Made by a program: the position numbers and the translations under genes. This document shows positions 38,383-53,300 of a stretch of 64,000 nt of DNA, in pieces. The first letter of the stretch is position 1. Every line of letters begins with the position of its first letter. Source of the DNA: Manis javanica (taxonomy: Eukaryota > Chordata > Mammalia > Pholidota > Manidae); assembly GCF_040802235.1 (NCBI RefSeq), contig NC_133174.1, forward strand, positions 138,437,213 to 138,501,212, read 5' to 3'. A model generated the notes under the pieces. The model did not search any database. It was not told the DNA's origin and worked only from the letters and a program-made list of their open reading frames with translations.

Positions 38383-41300
38383 GTATGGATTCATAACTGA
38401 CTGATATTTCTGTCAAAGCCCTCTCTCCTGTCCTTTGTTCCCATTACTTCTAGAAAATGCCACTTCCTCAGGGAAGCCTGACTCAGGGAAATTTGGTCTC
38501 TCCAGTGGGTTTTCCATAGCCCCTAACCTCAATTCCCTTATAATACTTGGTACATTACCTGTGTGCCTGGCAGCCTCCCTCATCAAACTGTATCCGCATG
38601 CCTTGCATAGTGGCTCCCCAGAGCTCACACTGAATACATGGTCTACACTCCCTTATAGACTTAGAAGCCTGTTTGGAGGTCTTGGTTCACCTAGAGCTTA
38701 AGTTCACGTATGTTTGAGAAGATAAATACCCTTACTTTTCCAGTTCAAGCATCTGAAGTAAATTCCAGTGCACTGATCAAACAGTTTTTGTCAAAAATCT
38801 TCAGTATTATCTGTTTTATAAAGGCAAAAAAAATCTCAGTTAGCGTTTTATTGCTCAGCTTTCTCTCTGACAAGGAGCAGTGGCTTTGAGAAAGCCTCTT
38901 GAGTAATTGTACATCATTTAAAATTAATTTCCTTTAATCAGAAGTACTTCTGTAAAAGCAGATAAGAATACATGGTGAACAAAGACACAGCATTAAATTC
39001 AAATTAATTGGGACTTAATTTATGTGATCCTATTCGTAGGCCACTGTTGCAGACACTGCTGGGCTTTGCTCTGGAGGACACCAGGACAGATCTCACCGCT
39101 GCGTGCAAGGGCCTCACAGTCTACGGGGGATGAGATTGACTTTCAACTCCTTGTTTTAATATTGACAGTTATTGTTGTCCTATGAGTGATCAAGGGGCTG
39201 GATTTTTACACAAATGTTGACATCAGCATCTCCCTTTCTCTATTCTTATTTCTCCCATCCATTGTTTCACCGTGTGAATCCCCAGCCCTACCCTTACCAT
39301 TCATAATCCTGGTGATTTTTGTCAACTAGGGATGTACCCAGTACCTCTGAAGATAAAAGGAACGAACGGATCAAGGCCTTATTTAGAGAATTATTCGAAG
39401 TGCTTCAGACTTATGGTTCTCCTGTGAAAGAAGACAGATCTAGGACATCACAGGGCACTCCTGCCCTGTCACAGAAGGAAGGTTTGGTCTGAGCACCCCA
39501 ACCCATCCTTGTGGCTTTTTGATTAGTCATCCTGAAAATTAGCTGGGGGTGGGACGGCTGGGTCTCCCCCCTCACCTCAAGCGTCTTTTGGAGGGATTAA
39601 TGACTAGAGGGTCTCCTGAAGCACCTTCTAATGCACAGATAGTTTCTCTCTATTCATAAGTTTGTTTATGGTAGCTGCTGGAAATATTATTGAAGTTCAT
39701 GTAAAAGTGGAACAAAGAAATAAGAATTAATGGAAATATACGGGGCAACAATAACGCATATATCTGTATCTTAAGCACTTGAAGGTATATGGTAAATTCT
39801 GCTAATGGAAACAGTGCCCCAAGAGTGGAAAATAGTACCAATAATACTTAAGTGGAACTCAGAACATCTGAGCAGGTTATGCTCACAAGCATATAATTAT
39901 GCTGTAAAAATCTTTTACCTTAAAAAACTACTTTCTTGACCCCATGAAACCTCCAGCTATTGCCCTACTTCTATGCCCCCTTCACAGCCAAACTGTTTGA
40001 AGTGATTGTACAGACCCCGCCTGACTCCACTTCCTCACGTGCCATTCTTTCCTGAACCCACCTCCCTGAGGCTGGAGCTCGTCTCTCTTTCGGCAGCTCA
40101 GACCCACGGGACAGGTGACCCCTCCCTCCCTTAGGAAGCACTTTCCCCTGGCTTCCAGGAGGGCACACTCCCCTGCGTTCCCTCCTAGCTTGCTGGCCAC
40201 TTCTTCTCTCTCTCTCCCTCTTTTTTTTTTTGGTCCCCTGTTTCCCTTTCCAATGCTAAACATCGGTGTGCCCCAGGGTTCAGTCCTGGGACCTTTAGTT
40301 TCTGTACTTGTCCTCATTTCCCAGGTCATCTCATCCAGTCCCTTAATTTGAAGTGCTGCCTGGACATAACTGACCCCCACTCCTCGATCTGCTTCTGGTC
40401 CTGACCTCCTTGGGAACCATACTCACTATAACACCAGCAAGGGCGTTTCCTGTGCCATTTATTCACTTGGACATCTACTAGGAAAGTTACCATGGCCACG
40501 AAGGAACGCTTGGTCCCTCCTGACACCATTGCCTCTCACACCCCACCCCGGTTCTCCCCGTTTCAGTACCCGGTGCCATCAGTCACTCTTCTAGCTGCTC
40601 AAGCTAAAATCTAGTTATTCCTGTGTGCTTAATTTCTCTCACCCCCTCACTCAACCCATCAGCAAATCCTTGTGTCTTTCCCTCTAACATATCTCAGATC
40701 CACTCCCTTCTCCCCATCTCCATAGCCTCGGTACGCCAGCATAACTCAGACTGCAGTCATCTGCTGCCTTGGAAGAAGCTTCCTAGGTAGACTCTTGGCT
40801 TCCACCCTTGCTCCCCAATTGGATCTATTTTACACAAACATCCGCAGTGATCTTTTAAAAACATATGTCACTGTCCTGCTCACAAAGCTCTTCATGTCCC
40901 ACTCAGGATTATGCCAATGCTTTGCTGTACACCCTACATGATCTGGCCCTGCCTGTCTCAGGCGTCATGTCCTACTGCTCTACCCCTTGGCCATCCTAAG
41001 ACAGCCCTTTGGCCCCCTGTCTCTTATTTAAATAGGCCAGATTCTTTCCTTACTTGCTTTGTACTTTCTCCTTTCTCTGCTCAGATGCTTTGCTCCCAGT
41101 TTTTCACGTGGCTGTTTTTCTGCCCTTCACTGCTTGGCTCAGATGTTACCTTCCCAGGAAGGCATCCGCTGATCTCCCAGTCTGAATCAGGGCACTTAAA
41201 GATATATGAAATGATTGGTTCCATTGTCTGTGTGTTACCTTTCTTCCCCCACCACAGTCTGTAAAACAAAATGGACACTTTGTCTTATTTATAATGTATC

Positions 41301-44300
41301 CTGAACCTGTAAAACGCAGTAGGATTAGGATACATAGTAGAAGCACAGGAAATATCAAGTAAATGAATGACTGAGGTTCTATTTAACAAGAATTGCCAAG
41401 TTTGTATTGTGAGTTAAGTATTATGCTAGACACGGGGATTTTACTGAAGAATTGGATGTGGTGCCTGCCCTAGAAGCAAAACGAGACCAAGTTCATGGGT
41501 AATAGTAAGGTAGGAAAGTCCTTTGTGGTTGTTTGATAAATACGTTGGTTTTCTTTCCTTGGAAATATATGAACTCTCTTCTATCTTTTTATTTCTTTGG
41601 AGAGAATATAGAAGATCAAAGTCACTAGGTGGAGCTGAAAGTAAATGGGGAAATGACTGCAGAAATCAGATTCAGGAGAGTGTCATGGGCTGTTTCCTGA
41701 GTTTAGAGAGCTGGGACCAGAACTGAGTTCCCAGGCTGGGACGGTGCTCAGGAGCACAGATCTTGAGGCGGCTGTGCAATTGGTTTGGTTTATTCTTCAT
41801 AGTTTTGTCTATTTCCCATGCAGTTTCACACCCTCTTCCCATTCCCTCTTTAGTGAGGGTTCTGGAGCTCTTCTGCCCATGCTTGGCTTCCCTCTCATTA
41901 TAAGAAATCTCTTTACAGAAAAGGATCTGAGGCTCATACCCAGAAAGAAAGCAAGTGCTGCTATCAGAAGTAGCCTTATCAGGGGATTTAGCATAATAGA
42001 CACCCAAGTTGCATGTCATGGGTCCCTAATTTTTCTATGAGGAGAAGGCATGCATTCCAATAACTAGAGATTGGAGGGCTGCGTTAGTGAAGCCCCGAGC
42101 TAGTGAGCTCAGTGGAGTAGGTTGGATCGGGAGAGGTGGCGAGGGACGGACTGTGACAGCAAAGGCTCTGCGAGAGCCCAGGGGCAGAGACACCGCTCAT
42201 TTGGAAAACCTTGAAGAATGGAGGATGGATGGGCTATAGACCAGTGTTAACAGCTTTGAAGAGATACAAGATAGGATTTAAAAGACTTTTCTAGTTAAGG
42301 GCCCTTGCTAAAAGCTTAATTCAGTGAAATGAAATCATGGAATTCCCTATTTTAGCCAGGGGTTGGGGAGATTTTAGGTATCTGGATATGCCTACAGCCC
42401 TTGATGCAGCCTGTACTTTATCTGGCATATTATGAATACTGGTTTTTGGTAGAATTCAGAGGACAAAATTCAAGAAAAGGAAAGAACTGGAGGCAGGAAA
42501 TCATAATGTCATTGGAGAGGTCATAATGTATATAGTAGGAATTGAGCTGGAGGATCTTCAAGGGCTTTTTCAACTGCAAACACTCTATGTTTATGATAGT
42601 TTATAAGCACTTAGTCTATATCAGAGCCTTCATTAGCATTCAGTATTTTCTCATGAGAATCTTTTCTATAAAATTAATTGTAATTTTGAAAAGTCTAATA
42701 CCGGTAGCTAATCATTTTAATGTGACAGTTTTCTATGCATTCTTCCTTTTTCTAAAAAGGTGAGGTGAATCCAGAAATCTCTGGAGAGGAGCCTGACTGG
42801 ATTCCACAATTCCATAGCTGTGAAGATTTCAAAAGTATGACACTACAAGTAAGAGGGGTTTTTGCTTTGATTCCTTCATGTGTAGAACATGTGCAATAGG
42901 AGATAAAGGATAGAGTTTCGCAAAGTGTGACTCAGAGACTCTGCATGTTGGAATCACCCAGGGAGCTTGGGGACAATACAGATTCCTGGGGGCCCACCCT
43001 AACCTGTCTGAATGAGCCTCAAGCCCCTGAGGGCCAGGAGCCTCCGTTCCTAACAAGTTCCCAGATGCTTCTTATGCCAACTGAGTTTTGAAAGCCACTG
43101 GTCTTGAGTGACAGCAAATAGGAACCAGTCTTTGCATAGGTTAATGGCAAGTTAAATAATTATCTGTTAGACGCATTCAACACAGACAGTGAAGACTCTA
43201 AAAAATAAGACTTCAGGTCTTATTTTATTCCTCGGGGATGTGAGGTGTTTCTGATTTTTATCTCCAAGGGGAGTGGTTAGTCTCACATAGTTCACAGGCC
43301 GCCAACTACAGCCTGAATGAATGATCATGGTCATTTGAGTCAGACGTATAGAGATGTGAATTGTGCCTTTGTTACTTACTTGCTATATGTGCTTCAGAGA
43401 CTTATTGTCTCTGAGCCTTGATTTCTTTCTTGGTAAAATGGATAAAAAATATATCTATTTCACTGAGTTGTGAGAATAAAGTGAACATGTGTAAAATGCT
43501 TAGTGCACTTTCTCACTCTCTTCTCCGTGTCATTTAATTTCTCTTGTTTTCCATGCCTCTGTCTTTCGGTGTTGTGGGCGGAGTCATTTCTTCAGCTCTG
43601 TCTTCCAGTTCACAAACTATCTTTCCAGCCATATTCTAACATGCTATTTAACCTATACATTGAGTTTTTATTTTTAATGATTCTAGACATTTTGTTTGAT
43701 CTTTTTTCACATCTGCCTCATCAGTTTTGAATCTCTTGTTCCTTCATCATATTTTCATGTTTGTTATTTATCTATATAGTTTACTTATTCTATATTTTTT
43801 ATTTATATTTGCTGATCTGATCTTTGATTATTCCAGTATCTGCTGTTCTTGAATCTGATTCTGCGTTTTATTACACTGTTCGTGTTTCATTTCTTCCTGT
43901 GTTTATTAATATTTTATTATAATCTTATGTAATTTGGAACTTTAGCTGCCTGAATTCTGTGAGCCTTGGTTTTAGAAAGATTCTATAGAGATGATTTCAG
44001 TCTCTTTTTACTAGATACAGCTGGGGTCAGGACCACTTTGAACTGAATAATGGGCTCGGAGTGCCGAGGGTGTGCAGGTAGTCTGTGAATTCCAGCTGCA
44101 GATGCGTGTGAGCGTGGGCTTCTGTTTAGCAATTCCCAGGCAGGACATTCATTTTTATTTTCCTTCTGTGGCCAAAGCTGAGGCTGAGGCAGGCATGTGC
44201 ATTTCCTGTCTCCCTTTGCTGGATAAGATCTGTTTTGCTTGCTGAGCTGCCCTTTGGGAGGCTTGGCTTTACGCAGGAGTCTCTGATGTCACCTCCTCCA

Positions 44301-47300
44301 GCACGCAGGCATGGGCTCTGCTTGCTCTCCCCGAAGCTCTATGCCATCAGGGTTGTGCAAATATTCCCAAAGCAAATGCAGGTTCCCACATGCCCTTACC
44401 TCTTCATTACCATATTCTAGTCATTTCTGATATCAGATTGTTGCCCTTACTTTTCCACAAGCTTGGGCCTGTTGCGAATACACATTTTTGGATGTGCTCT
44501 TCATCATTTTAAGTGTTCTCTACCAGGAGGCATTTGTCTGTCTATCTCATCCATTATATAGCAGGAAAGCAATGGCAGTACCCAGATTTATGAGTAGATG
44601 ACCAAACTGACCACAAATGAAAATGCCCTGCACAATATTCTTGGCATTTTTGGAATTGATTTTGAATTAAATGTGAAACAACTTACACACAGACAGGAAT
44701 CTTCCTAGCTTGTGTTGGAGAGTTTTGTGTTAATTGAGTGTATATTGAAATTTGTCTGAGTGACACATCATTTGATAAACATCTCATGCTTCAGGTTAAG
44801 TAGATTCTGTGTAAGAGGCAGAATAATGGAATTTTAATTAAGTCTGTGCCTGCTTCATTGATATTTAAGAGCCACCGTACATTTTCGGTGTGCTATTATA
44901 ATTATTTATGCACTTAGAAAAGAAGCTATCATTTTATTATTGTTCCACTATTTAATTACATTATTATTCTCTCTTCATTAGTCATTGGATGGCTTTATGA
45001 TAATACTGGGCACAGATGGAGTGATAATTTTCGTTGGTGAAAACATCTCTTCCCTCCTTGGCCACTTACCAGTAAGTTCTTCCGGCTTTTGGGAAAGGAT
45101 CATTGTGGTTTGTGATTCAGGGGTTCATTTTTATTTGATTTCAGGAAGGAGCATATAACTCATCAGAGAAGATATTCTCAATGTTGTCAAAATGCGCATC
45201 CGTTTTATTGTCATCTCTATTGGGTTCATCTTTAAATCTTTAAAAACAAACTCTGATATGAGGTACTGAAACACTGTGTGTGTGGTTGTGAGTGTGTGTG
45301 TATGTGTGGTTTGTAAACTGCACCTCCAGGTAATCGCCAAAGAAGAATGTGCTTTCCGAAACGGCAGTCTCCTCAGAATTGGTGGACGGTCCCCAGGGTG
45401 ACTGCTTCGTGAGGCGGCCCTCATTGAGATGAGTGCTTGATTTTGTACATTTCCTCTGAATCCGCCACATGCTGATTAAGTGAGGAATGTTATGATTTGT
45501 TCATGCTGGCTCACAGGATTCATTTCCAGGTGTGATTTGCTTTTTTCCCCCTTGTTTATTTATATTAAACAGCAAAATTATGGTCTCATTTAGAAGATAA
45601 TATAGAAATGATTGCCTAGCTTAGTAATGTCATAAATATTGCTGGAGACACCTGTACATGAGTTGTAGTCAGGTCTCCACTGTCCATAATGGCTACTCCT
45701 TCCTGAGCCCTTTGGGGCTACTATGCCCCTCTCAAGAAAGATTTCTCTGTCTTTGTAGTACCACTGACTTGGAATATGTGATTTCCTAAAAATTTTTCTG
45801 TATCTTTAGGCGGCACACCTTCAAATATATCACTTAAATATGAAAATACTACATACATTCATATTCCACTCATGCATGTGTGTGAAGAGGGACTATGCAG
45901 AGCACATCCACCAGCACTCCTGACATCTCTGTCCTTCGGCTGCTTGTATTAGTCATGCCCGGATCGGGGTTCTCACTGAATATTCCCCACTCCACAGTGT
46001 TGTCTCAAGAGCTCGACAGACCCTGACCCACAGATCTATACACCCAAGCTTGGAACACATAAATTAATAGAAGCTTTGTTAAACTCTTCTTTAAGTAAAG
46101 TCAGAAGTGGACTAGAAGCCTAGTCCCCCAGTTACACTGTTCACGTTCCATGGCCCACTTGGGAGTTCAGAGAGCTTTTCTACTCTTGATTCTTATTTAC
46201 AGATGCTGTGATCCATCTCTATTTCTCATTCTCTTCCTTCCTTTTATAAAACAGTTTACATATTCAAATTTAGTTTATTTTTGTTGGGTACCAAAACAAT
46301 TGAGTAAAATACAAATAGTACAGCTATTCATTGAATTGGACTTTAGAGTACTTATAGGAGAATGGTCTTATTAAATCTACATTAAAAGAAAGAATATATG
46401 TGTATGACCCATTACAAATTAAATTTTGTTACAGTGAAGACCAGAAAACTAACTAAAATTCTTGTGGTATTAGGTATTACTTCAGCCAAATGGGTCATTG
46501 ACAGAGACTGGTTACTTTTTCTTACTACATGAGTATTTTTCACAGTAATGGTATTAGTTATAATATTATCTTTGTTTCTTTATATATTTTGGTGCAGAAT
46601 TTTCACTCTCAAGAGACTCTTTCACCCTTCAACATTTGAGACCACAAGCACACACACATACACACACATACACACGGAGTCACCATAAGGTGATAGTGTC
46701 TGGAACATGGGTTAGAACAACTAATCTTAAACCATGGACTTGACTATCTGATATCAGCATACTTAAAAATAAAGCTATAACTGGTTTGTCCATATGTAAA
46801 CATTAAATGGGAATTAAATTACATATTCTTCTAAAATAGGGTTAAAAAGGACTATACCTGAGACACAATTTCACACTTTTCCTCATTAAATCCTAACTTT
46901 TCTTAATTTTTAACAGCATGCAATCTTTTTTTCCAGACTTTGATTAAAAATTTATTTTATAGGTCACCGATCTTATATTAATATGGAAAGCAAACCATTT
47001 CTAGCACATCTGTCTGGCTCCAGGAATCTACATTTCATTAATATTCAAGGCACCTCTGTCTATTGGGCAACTCCAAACTGATAGCATGGGAGGGTGAAAA
47101 GAACTGGGTCTTTGGAGTCAGATAATCTGGAGATTTAGCTCTGTCACTCAGTAACAACATGAACTTTAGTTTCTCACCTGTAAAGGGGGAAAATATATTT
47201 ATTATAGAGTGACTGGAGGTGGGCTATTACATACGGTGTGGTTAGTGAAGGCCTGTCTGATCCTGTGACATTTCAACAGAGACCCGAATGAAGTGTGGGA

Positions 47301-50300
47301 GACATGCAGATAAGGAGAACAAGTGTGTTCTAGGCAGAAGCTAAAGCAAGTCAGAAGGCACTAAAGCAGGAGTGTGCTTGGTGTGGAGAAGAGGCCACTG
47401 GGACTGACTAGAGCTCTTTGCGCAAAATGAAAAGTACCACGAGGCGATGAGGTCAGAGCAGTAGCAGAGGTCCGTCTTATTTAAGGTCATTGTGATGACT
47501 TTTCCTCTTCTGAGTGGGAAGAAGCCACTTTGGGGGATGGGGTGGTTGGAGATCAGGGAAATGATCTGAAATCAAGTTTTATCAGGATCACTTGGCTAAT
47601 GTGTTAAAAATAGGCCATGGGGGCAGGCGTGGAAGTCGGGGGTCCACATGGAAAGCTACCACGATAGCCCAGGCCACACACGGTGATGGGTTGCATTGAG
47701 GTGGTTGTGGAAATTGTCAGTGTTTTGTAGGTAAAATAAGTTTTGCTGATGGATTGGATGAGAGGAGGGTGTGTGACAAAAAAAGATGGGAAGAGTCCAG
47801 GTTATGATGTCACAACACGTACCATGACTAAAATTATTAAATTTATATCTGAAGTCTGCTGTCACATTTTCCCAGTCATTGAGTTCCTTCACACTCTTTC
47901 CTTTGCAAACAGTTTTACTTATTTGCAGTCATTGCCTCTGGTCCCTCGCAGCCTGCTCTCTTACCCTACTTCACCAAACACAAAAAAAGAAGTGAAAATT
48001 GGAAATTTACATACAATTGTTCTCTTTCACAATTTTTAAACAAATGAAACCCTTAAAATAAGCATTTCATCATGGAAAGAGTTCTCAGCATTGAGTTTTT
48101 CAGAGACTTTAATAGGTTTTGAATATAGGTATATGGTTTGTTTATGATGATTGTGATGAGTTTTGCTCATTTCTCCCTGTGGAACTTTACAGCACAGAAA
48201 AGAATTGCTAGTAGTGAGTCTTGTCTGACTCAGGATGTAGTCTGACTCTCATGCACAGGCTCTTATCCTCCCCAGTGCCCTATACGACTGAACAGTTCTG
48301 TAATGCATTCTTAACGTAGATGTCTCTGCCAGCAAAAGATGTTTCTTGTCTGTATTCTTAGTAAATGTCATAGACTGGAGTAAATTTCTTCATTCTTTTT
48401 TTTTGGCATGACTGAGACTCACCATACTAATATCTGTGGAACAACTAATAGGTATTTGCAAACTTGGCTTTCGAAAAACCTCCTTAATTTTTCACTGGTA
48501 TTTAACCTTGCTTCATTAAGGTCTAAGCACCTTGATCTCTCTGCCTTGTCTAATAAGAAAAGCAAATGCCACAGATGTAGAAAAATAACATGGTGTAGAC
48601 AATGCTTTCAGTTCTCAGCCCTTTAACTATGGAGCAGGATCACTAGAATGATCAGTATTTCCCCTGTTTTTAGTTGCTGGTCAATTATAAGGCATTCATT
48701 ATCACCATCACCTTCTTTAAAGAATCTACTGAATTAATAAGAAACTCATTGCCACCCATTTCCATCCAAGAGAATTCACGCTATGAAAAGGCCACTCACT
48801 GTGAATTCTTTTAAGTGACAATGTTATCCTTCATTCTTCTCCTAATGAAACAACATTCTTCTACTAACAGGCCATAGCACTTTGTCCTTCTTCTTTGGTA
48901 TTATTTCATACTTTGCATCATAATAGCTTGTGCACATGTCATCTGCCTTGTAGAACTATGTGTTCATTGAAATTAGAATTCATGTCAGGTTAATCTTTTT
49001 TAATCCTCATAAATGCTCAGTGAAAGAAATGAATTACTTCACATAGAATGTCCGAAATGTAGAAACTCACCCAGTAGCAAATTGGTGGTCCTTGTGCCAA
49101 GTGGACTTGAGGCACCTGTGGTGTGGCAGAAGGAACACTAGACACGGAATTGTATGGAGCTGGGTGTGACTTTCATCTCTGAATTTCTGACTTCTCAACA
49201 ATTGGATAAAGCTTAGTTTCCCTGTGAATAAAAAAGGATAATGCTTCCTCTCAAAAAGTATTAAGTGAGCTAATTCATGTGAATGTACCTAGCACAGTAT
49301 CTGGCATGGAGCAGTTGTTAATCAGGTGTTAGATGAATGAATGAGTGAGTGGTCTCTACTGATCAGAGACAACTTGGTTTGGTACTGAATATGTGTTTAA
49401 AACTAAACTAATAAAATTATTTTTATTGAAAAAGGCTAAGTATAGTGAAAAATTAATCTGTATTTCTTTTGGGAAACAAATTTCTTATTGTGTGACTTTC
49501 ACTGCCAAAATTTTTTCCCTGTTAATTTCACAATGTTTTGCTTTGTTAAATTAAAGTAATATTTCTGGCCTGAATCAAGCCAAGCTTTTTCTGGATTGAA
49601 ACAGGATCCATCTGCCTATTTGAGCATCAGCCAACTCATAGGTTGGCTTCTAGAAATGTGCTATAAAAATATATTTCTGAATTTTGACTGTAAATTGTTA
49701 ATATTAATCAGTTAAAAAAATCATTTGAATCTGTGGTTCATCACCCAAAGCCATTATTCAGCTACAAAGAATACTTTGTTACTTTGTTCCTATCACATTA
49801 AAACCTCATTACTTAACTTAAATGTCTGATATTCAATCTACCCAAGTGTCACGTATTTCAGCTACAAGGTACAGTATTATTCATTCATTCAACTAATATT
49901 TATTGAGCTCACCTAGGCCAAGCTATGTTCTAGGTGTTGAGCATATAGCCTTGAACAAGACAGCCACAGTGTCTGTTCTAGCATAATTTACATTTTACTG
50001 ATGAAGACAAATGTGACTATCATGTCAGGTAATAAGTGTTATAAAAAAAAGCAGGAAGAGAATGTTAGGGAATCAGTGCTGTTTAAAATACATTTTTTGA
50101 GTAGAGACTTGAATGAAGGGAGAAAGTCATCGTAAATATCTGGGAAAGAGTGTTTCATGTTGATTAAAGAGCATGTTTAAGGGCCCAACATGACTGTTTT
50201 CTTGGTGCATTTGGATGTGAGCAAGGGTTTAGTATCCCTGGAATGCAGTGAGCTAGGGGCACAGGGGAAGGCGCTAAGGCCAGTAGGCAGCAAGGGACCA

Positions 50301-53300
50301 GAACACAGCCATGAAGGTCATTGTGAGCACCTTGGCTTTTACTCGGAATGGCTTGGGTAGCAAGTGGGAAGTGCTGCTCTGACTGATGTTTGAATGGATC
50401 ACTCTAGCTGCTCTGTGGAGAATGGGGTGGGAGCATGAGTGTGGCTAAAATAGATGCACACAGAGACCAGTTAAGGCTATTGCAGTATTCCAAGCTAGAG
50501 ATGATGGCTTAGACCAAGAGATGACAAGTGGATCAATTTTGTGTGTGGAAGGCATTACCACCAGCGTTTGCTGATGGACTGAGTTTGGGGTTTGAGAGAA
50601 AGAACACAAGCCAATGACTAGCATGTGGGTAAATGATGGTGCCATTATTGAAATGAGAAAGTCTGAGAGAGGAACATGTTCTGTGAGGAAAAAGATCAAG
50701 TACACTGTTTTGGCTTTCTTACACTTGAAATCCTATCAGATGTCCAAGCTGAGTTATCTGTAAGAGTTCAGGGAGAAGTCTGAACTGTAGGTGGAAGTTG
50801 GGAGTCTTTAACAGACAGGTGATGTTTAATGAGATCGGACTTGAAGAGACTACCCAGGGAGACAGGATAGTAAGAGAAGCGGTCCAGTGAATAGGTCCTG
50901 GGCACTCCAATGCTAGGTAGTCAGGAAGAGGAGAAAGATCCAGCAATGAAAACTGCAGGGGTAGCCTTTAAAGCAGAAGGATAACCCTATGTGTATGTTG
51001 TTCTGGAAGCCAAGTAAGCAGAGTGTGTCAAGGAAGGAAGAGGGATCAGGTGCATCAAATGTTGACATGTCAGATAAGATGAGGGTTGAGAATTGAGAAT
51101 TGAATTTGGCAGTGTCGAGATCATTGACAATCTTGACAAAAATGGGGTGGTTGGTATAAAAATATAATTAGTGTTTTTTTTCAAGAGAGACTGAAAGGTA
51201 AAGAAATAAGAGATAGCAGGTAGAGTTCTTTTCAAGGATTTCTGTTCTGAAGTAGACCAGAGAAATACATAGAGCTGGAGAAGAAGATATATTGTCAGGG
51301 AAGGTTTTGGATTTTTGTGTTGTATTGTTTTTAAGATAATAGGTACTATATTATCTCTGCCAAAGCATTTGCATGCTATGGGAAAGACCCAGCAGAGAAG
51401 GAAAACTTGATGATATGGAGGGGTAGGGGGAGAGTCTGTGGAATGATGTCTTTGAATAGTTAAGAGAAGATGAGGTTCAGTGCCCTAGACTTAGGTAGAA
51501 GCTTATTCATTGGAATAGGAGGGAAAGCAGGTCTCTGGCCACAGGAATAAATATGCTGGTAGAGTTGGTGGTGGGGAGAAACTGATGTTTTTTTCCTCTT
51601 TGTTTTTAATTAAAAGAAGACATGAGATCCCCAGCTAGATATATGGAGGGTGGGGAGAGGGTTAGAGATTTGAAAAAAGAGGAAAAGGCAAGAATAGTCA
51701 CATTGAAGAGTAAGAGCGAACTGTCGAGAGAAATGAAGAATGAGCTAGTGCTCATTCTGAGTAATACACAGCATGGTTGTGGGCTTCTTTCCTTACACAT
51801 TCAGTAGCTTAGGTGAAGGCTATAGGGGAGATAGAGTTGGAATTAACCAGGATTGGGACTTCCCCAGGCAAATATATGAGAGAGAAAGAGCACATGGAAA
51901 CAATTATAATGATCAACTATGGAATCTGAGCTGGGTAAGAGGGATGTGGCAATTTGAAGGAGATAATACCCACTGAAAATGTGGTAGGAATGGACTGGTG
52001 GTCTCAGGCTGTGGAATAATTGTTGGAGAGGTGAGGCATGAATGCGTGAGTTGCATGAGTGCATTGGAAAGGTGGGAGGTGATGGTCATGGAGTGCGGTG
52101 ATGTGAATTGGGATCTTGGGAGGTACAACAGGTATGACCACAAGATGACTGAGGCGGGGCAGATGATAAGCTTACCGGAGGTGAGGAGTTAGAGGAAGTG
52201 AGCAGTAGTAGCACATATAACAAAAGCTATTATCTCTCTTTCCCTCTCAAGAATGAGATCATAGGTAAAACATTATTGAGTCTTCTGCCTTTTCAAGAGA
52301 AAAAGGAAGTCTACAAAAAGATTGCCCTCAAAGAGCCTATTTCAGACTCGGATACAGATCGTTTCTTGTCAAATGGTAAGTTCTCAGATTTTATGAGACA
52401 GGAAACACTCCAAAGAGTAATGAAAGTAATGACATTAGAGCCAATATAGATGCTGAGCATATATTAATTTAACTTAATATAATTTCAAAAGTTATATTTC
52501 TAGTGTTTAAAAATCTCTTCTCCATTAAACATTGTTTTTTTTATCATGAACACTGATTATTTCAGCTTTTCTATAATTGCATTAGTGTTACATGAATAAT
52601 GTTCTGGCTGGCACCCCATTCTACAGCTACAGCATAGATAGCTATGCAAGTGCTAATGTTCATGGAAAGAAAATAATAATTTTTAAAAATCTACTCTAAG
52701 TAAAATGATAGTCATATGAAATAATCCTGCAGAATATGGTAAAGTACAAATGTACAATAATTATAAATATAAACTCATTCTGTATCTGTTTTTTTAGTGG
52801 GAAAACATATTGATTTTTGCTGTAATTTGAGAAGAGGAAATGTTGACTATAGCGGCAGCTTTACTTATGAATATGTGAAATTCACCCTGACCATTAAAGA
52901 TATTTCTAAGGGTAAGCAATTCAGTTTTTAATTTGATTAGATAAATTCATGAGTTATGCAACCCTTCATTGCTAATATAAATGTCCTTCTGCTGTCAGTA
53001 GTCTCAAACTTTTTGATATCCTTGTGAACACATGGTTTGGTTACAGACGTTAATGAGGCTTCTTTTAAAAAATTAACAGTGATGTTTACAAGGTGGTGCC
53101 ATATGGCAACATAGTGGACTGAGCTAAAATGGATGGCTCTTTCCTTCTACAAAAACAAGAAAATTATTGTTGAAAAATAGCAAAATAACTTGAATGTGTA
53201 GCCAAACCTAAAAGAAAGGGAAGTGCATGGGTGCCAGAAATTAAAGAATTTAAGTACAGACTCTAATGACAAAAAGATGCCTAGGTGGTAGCTTATGTGG

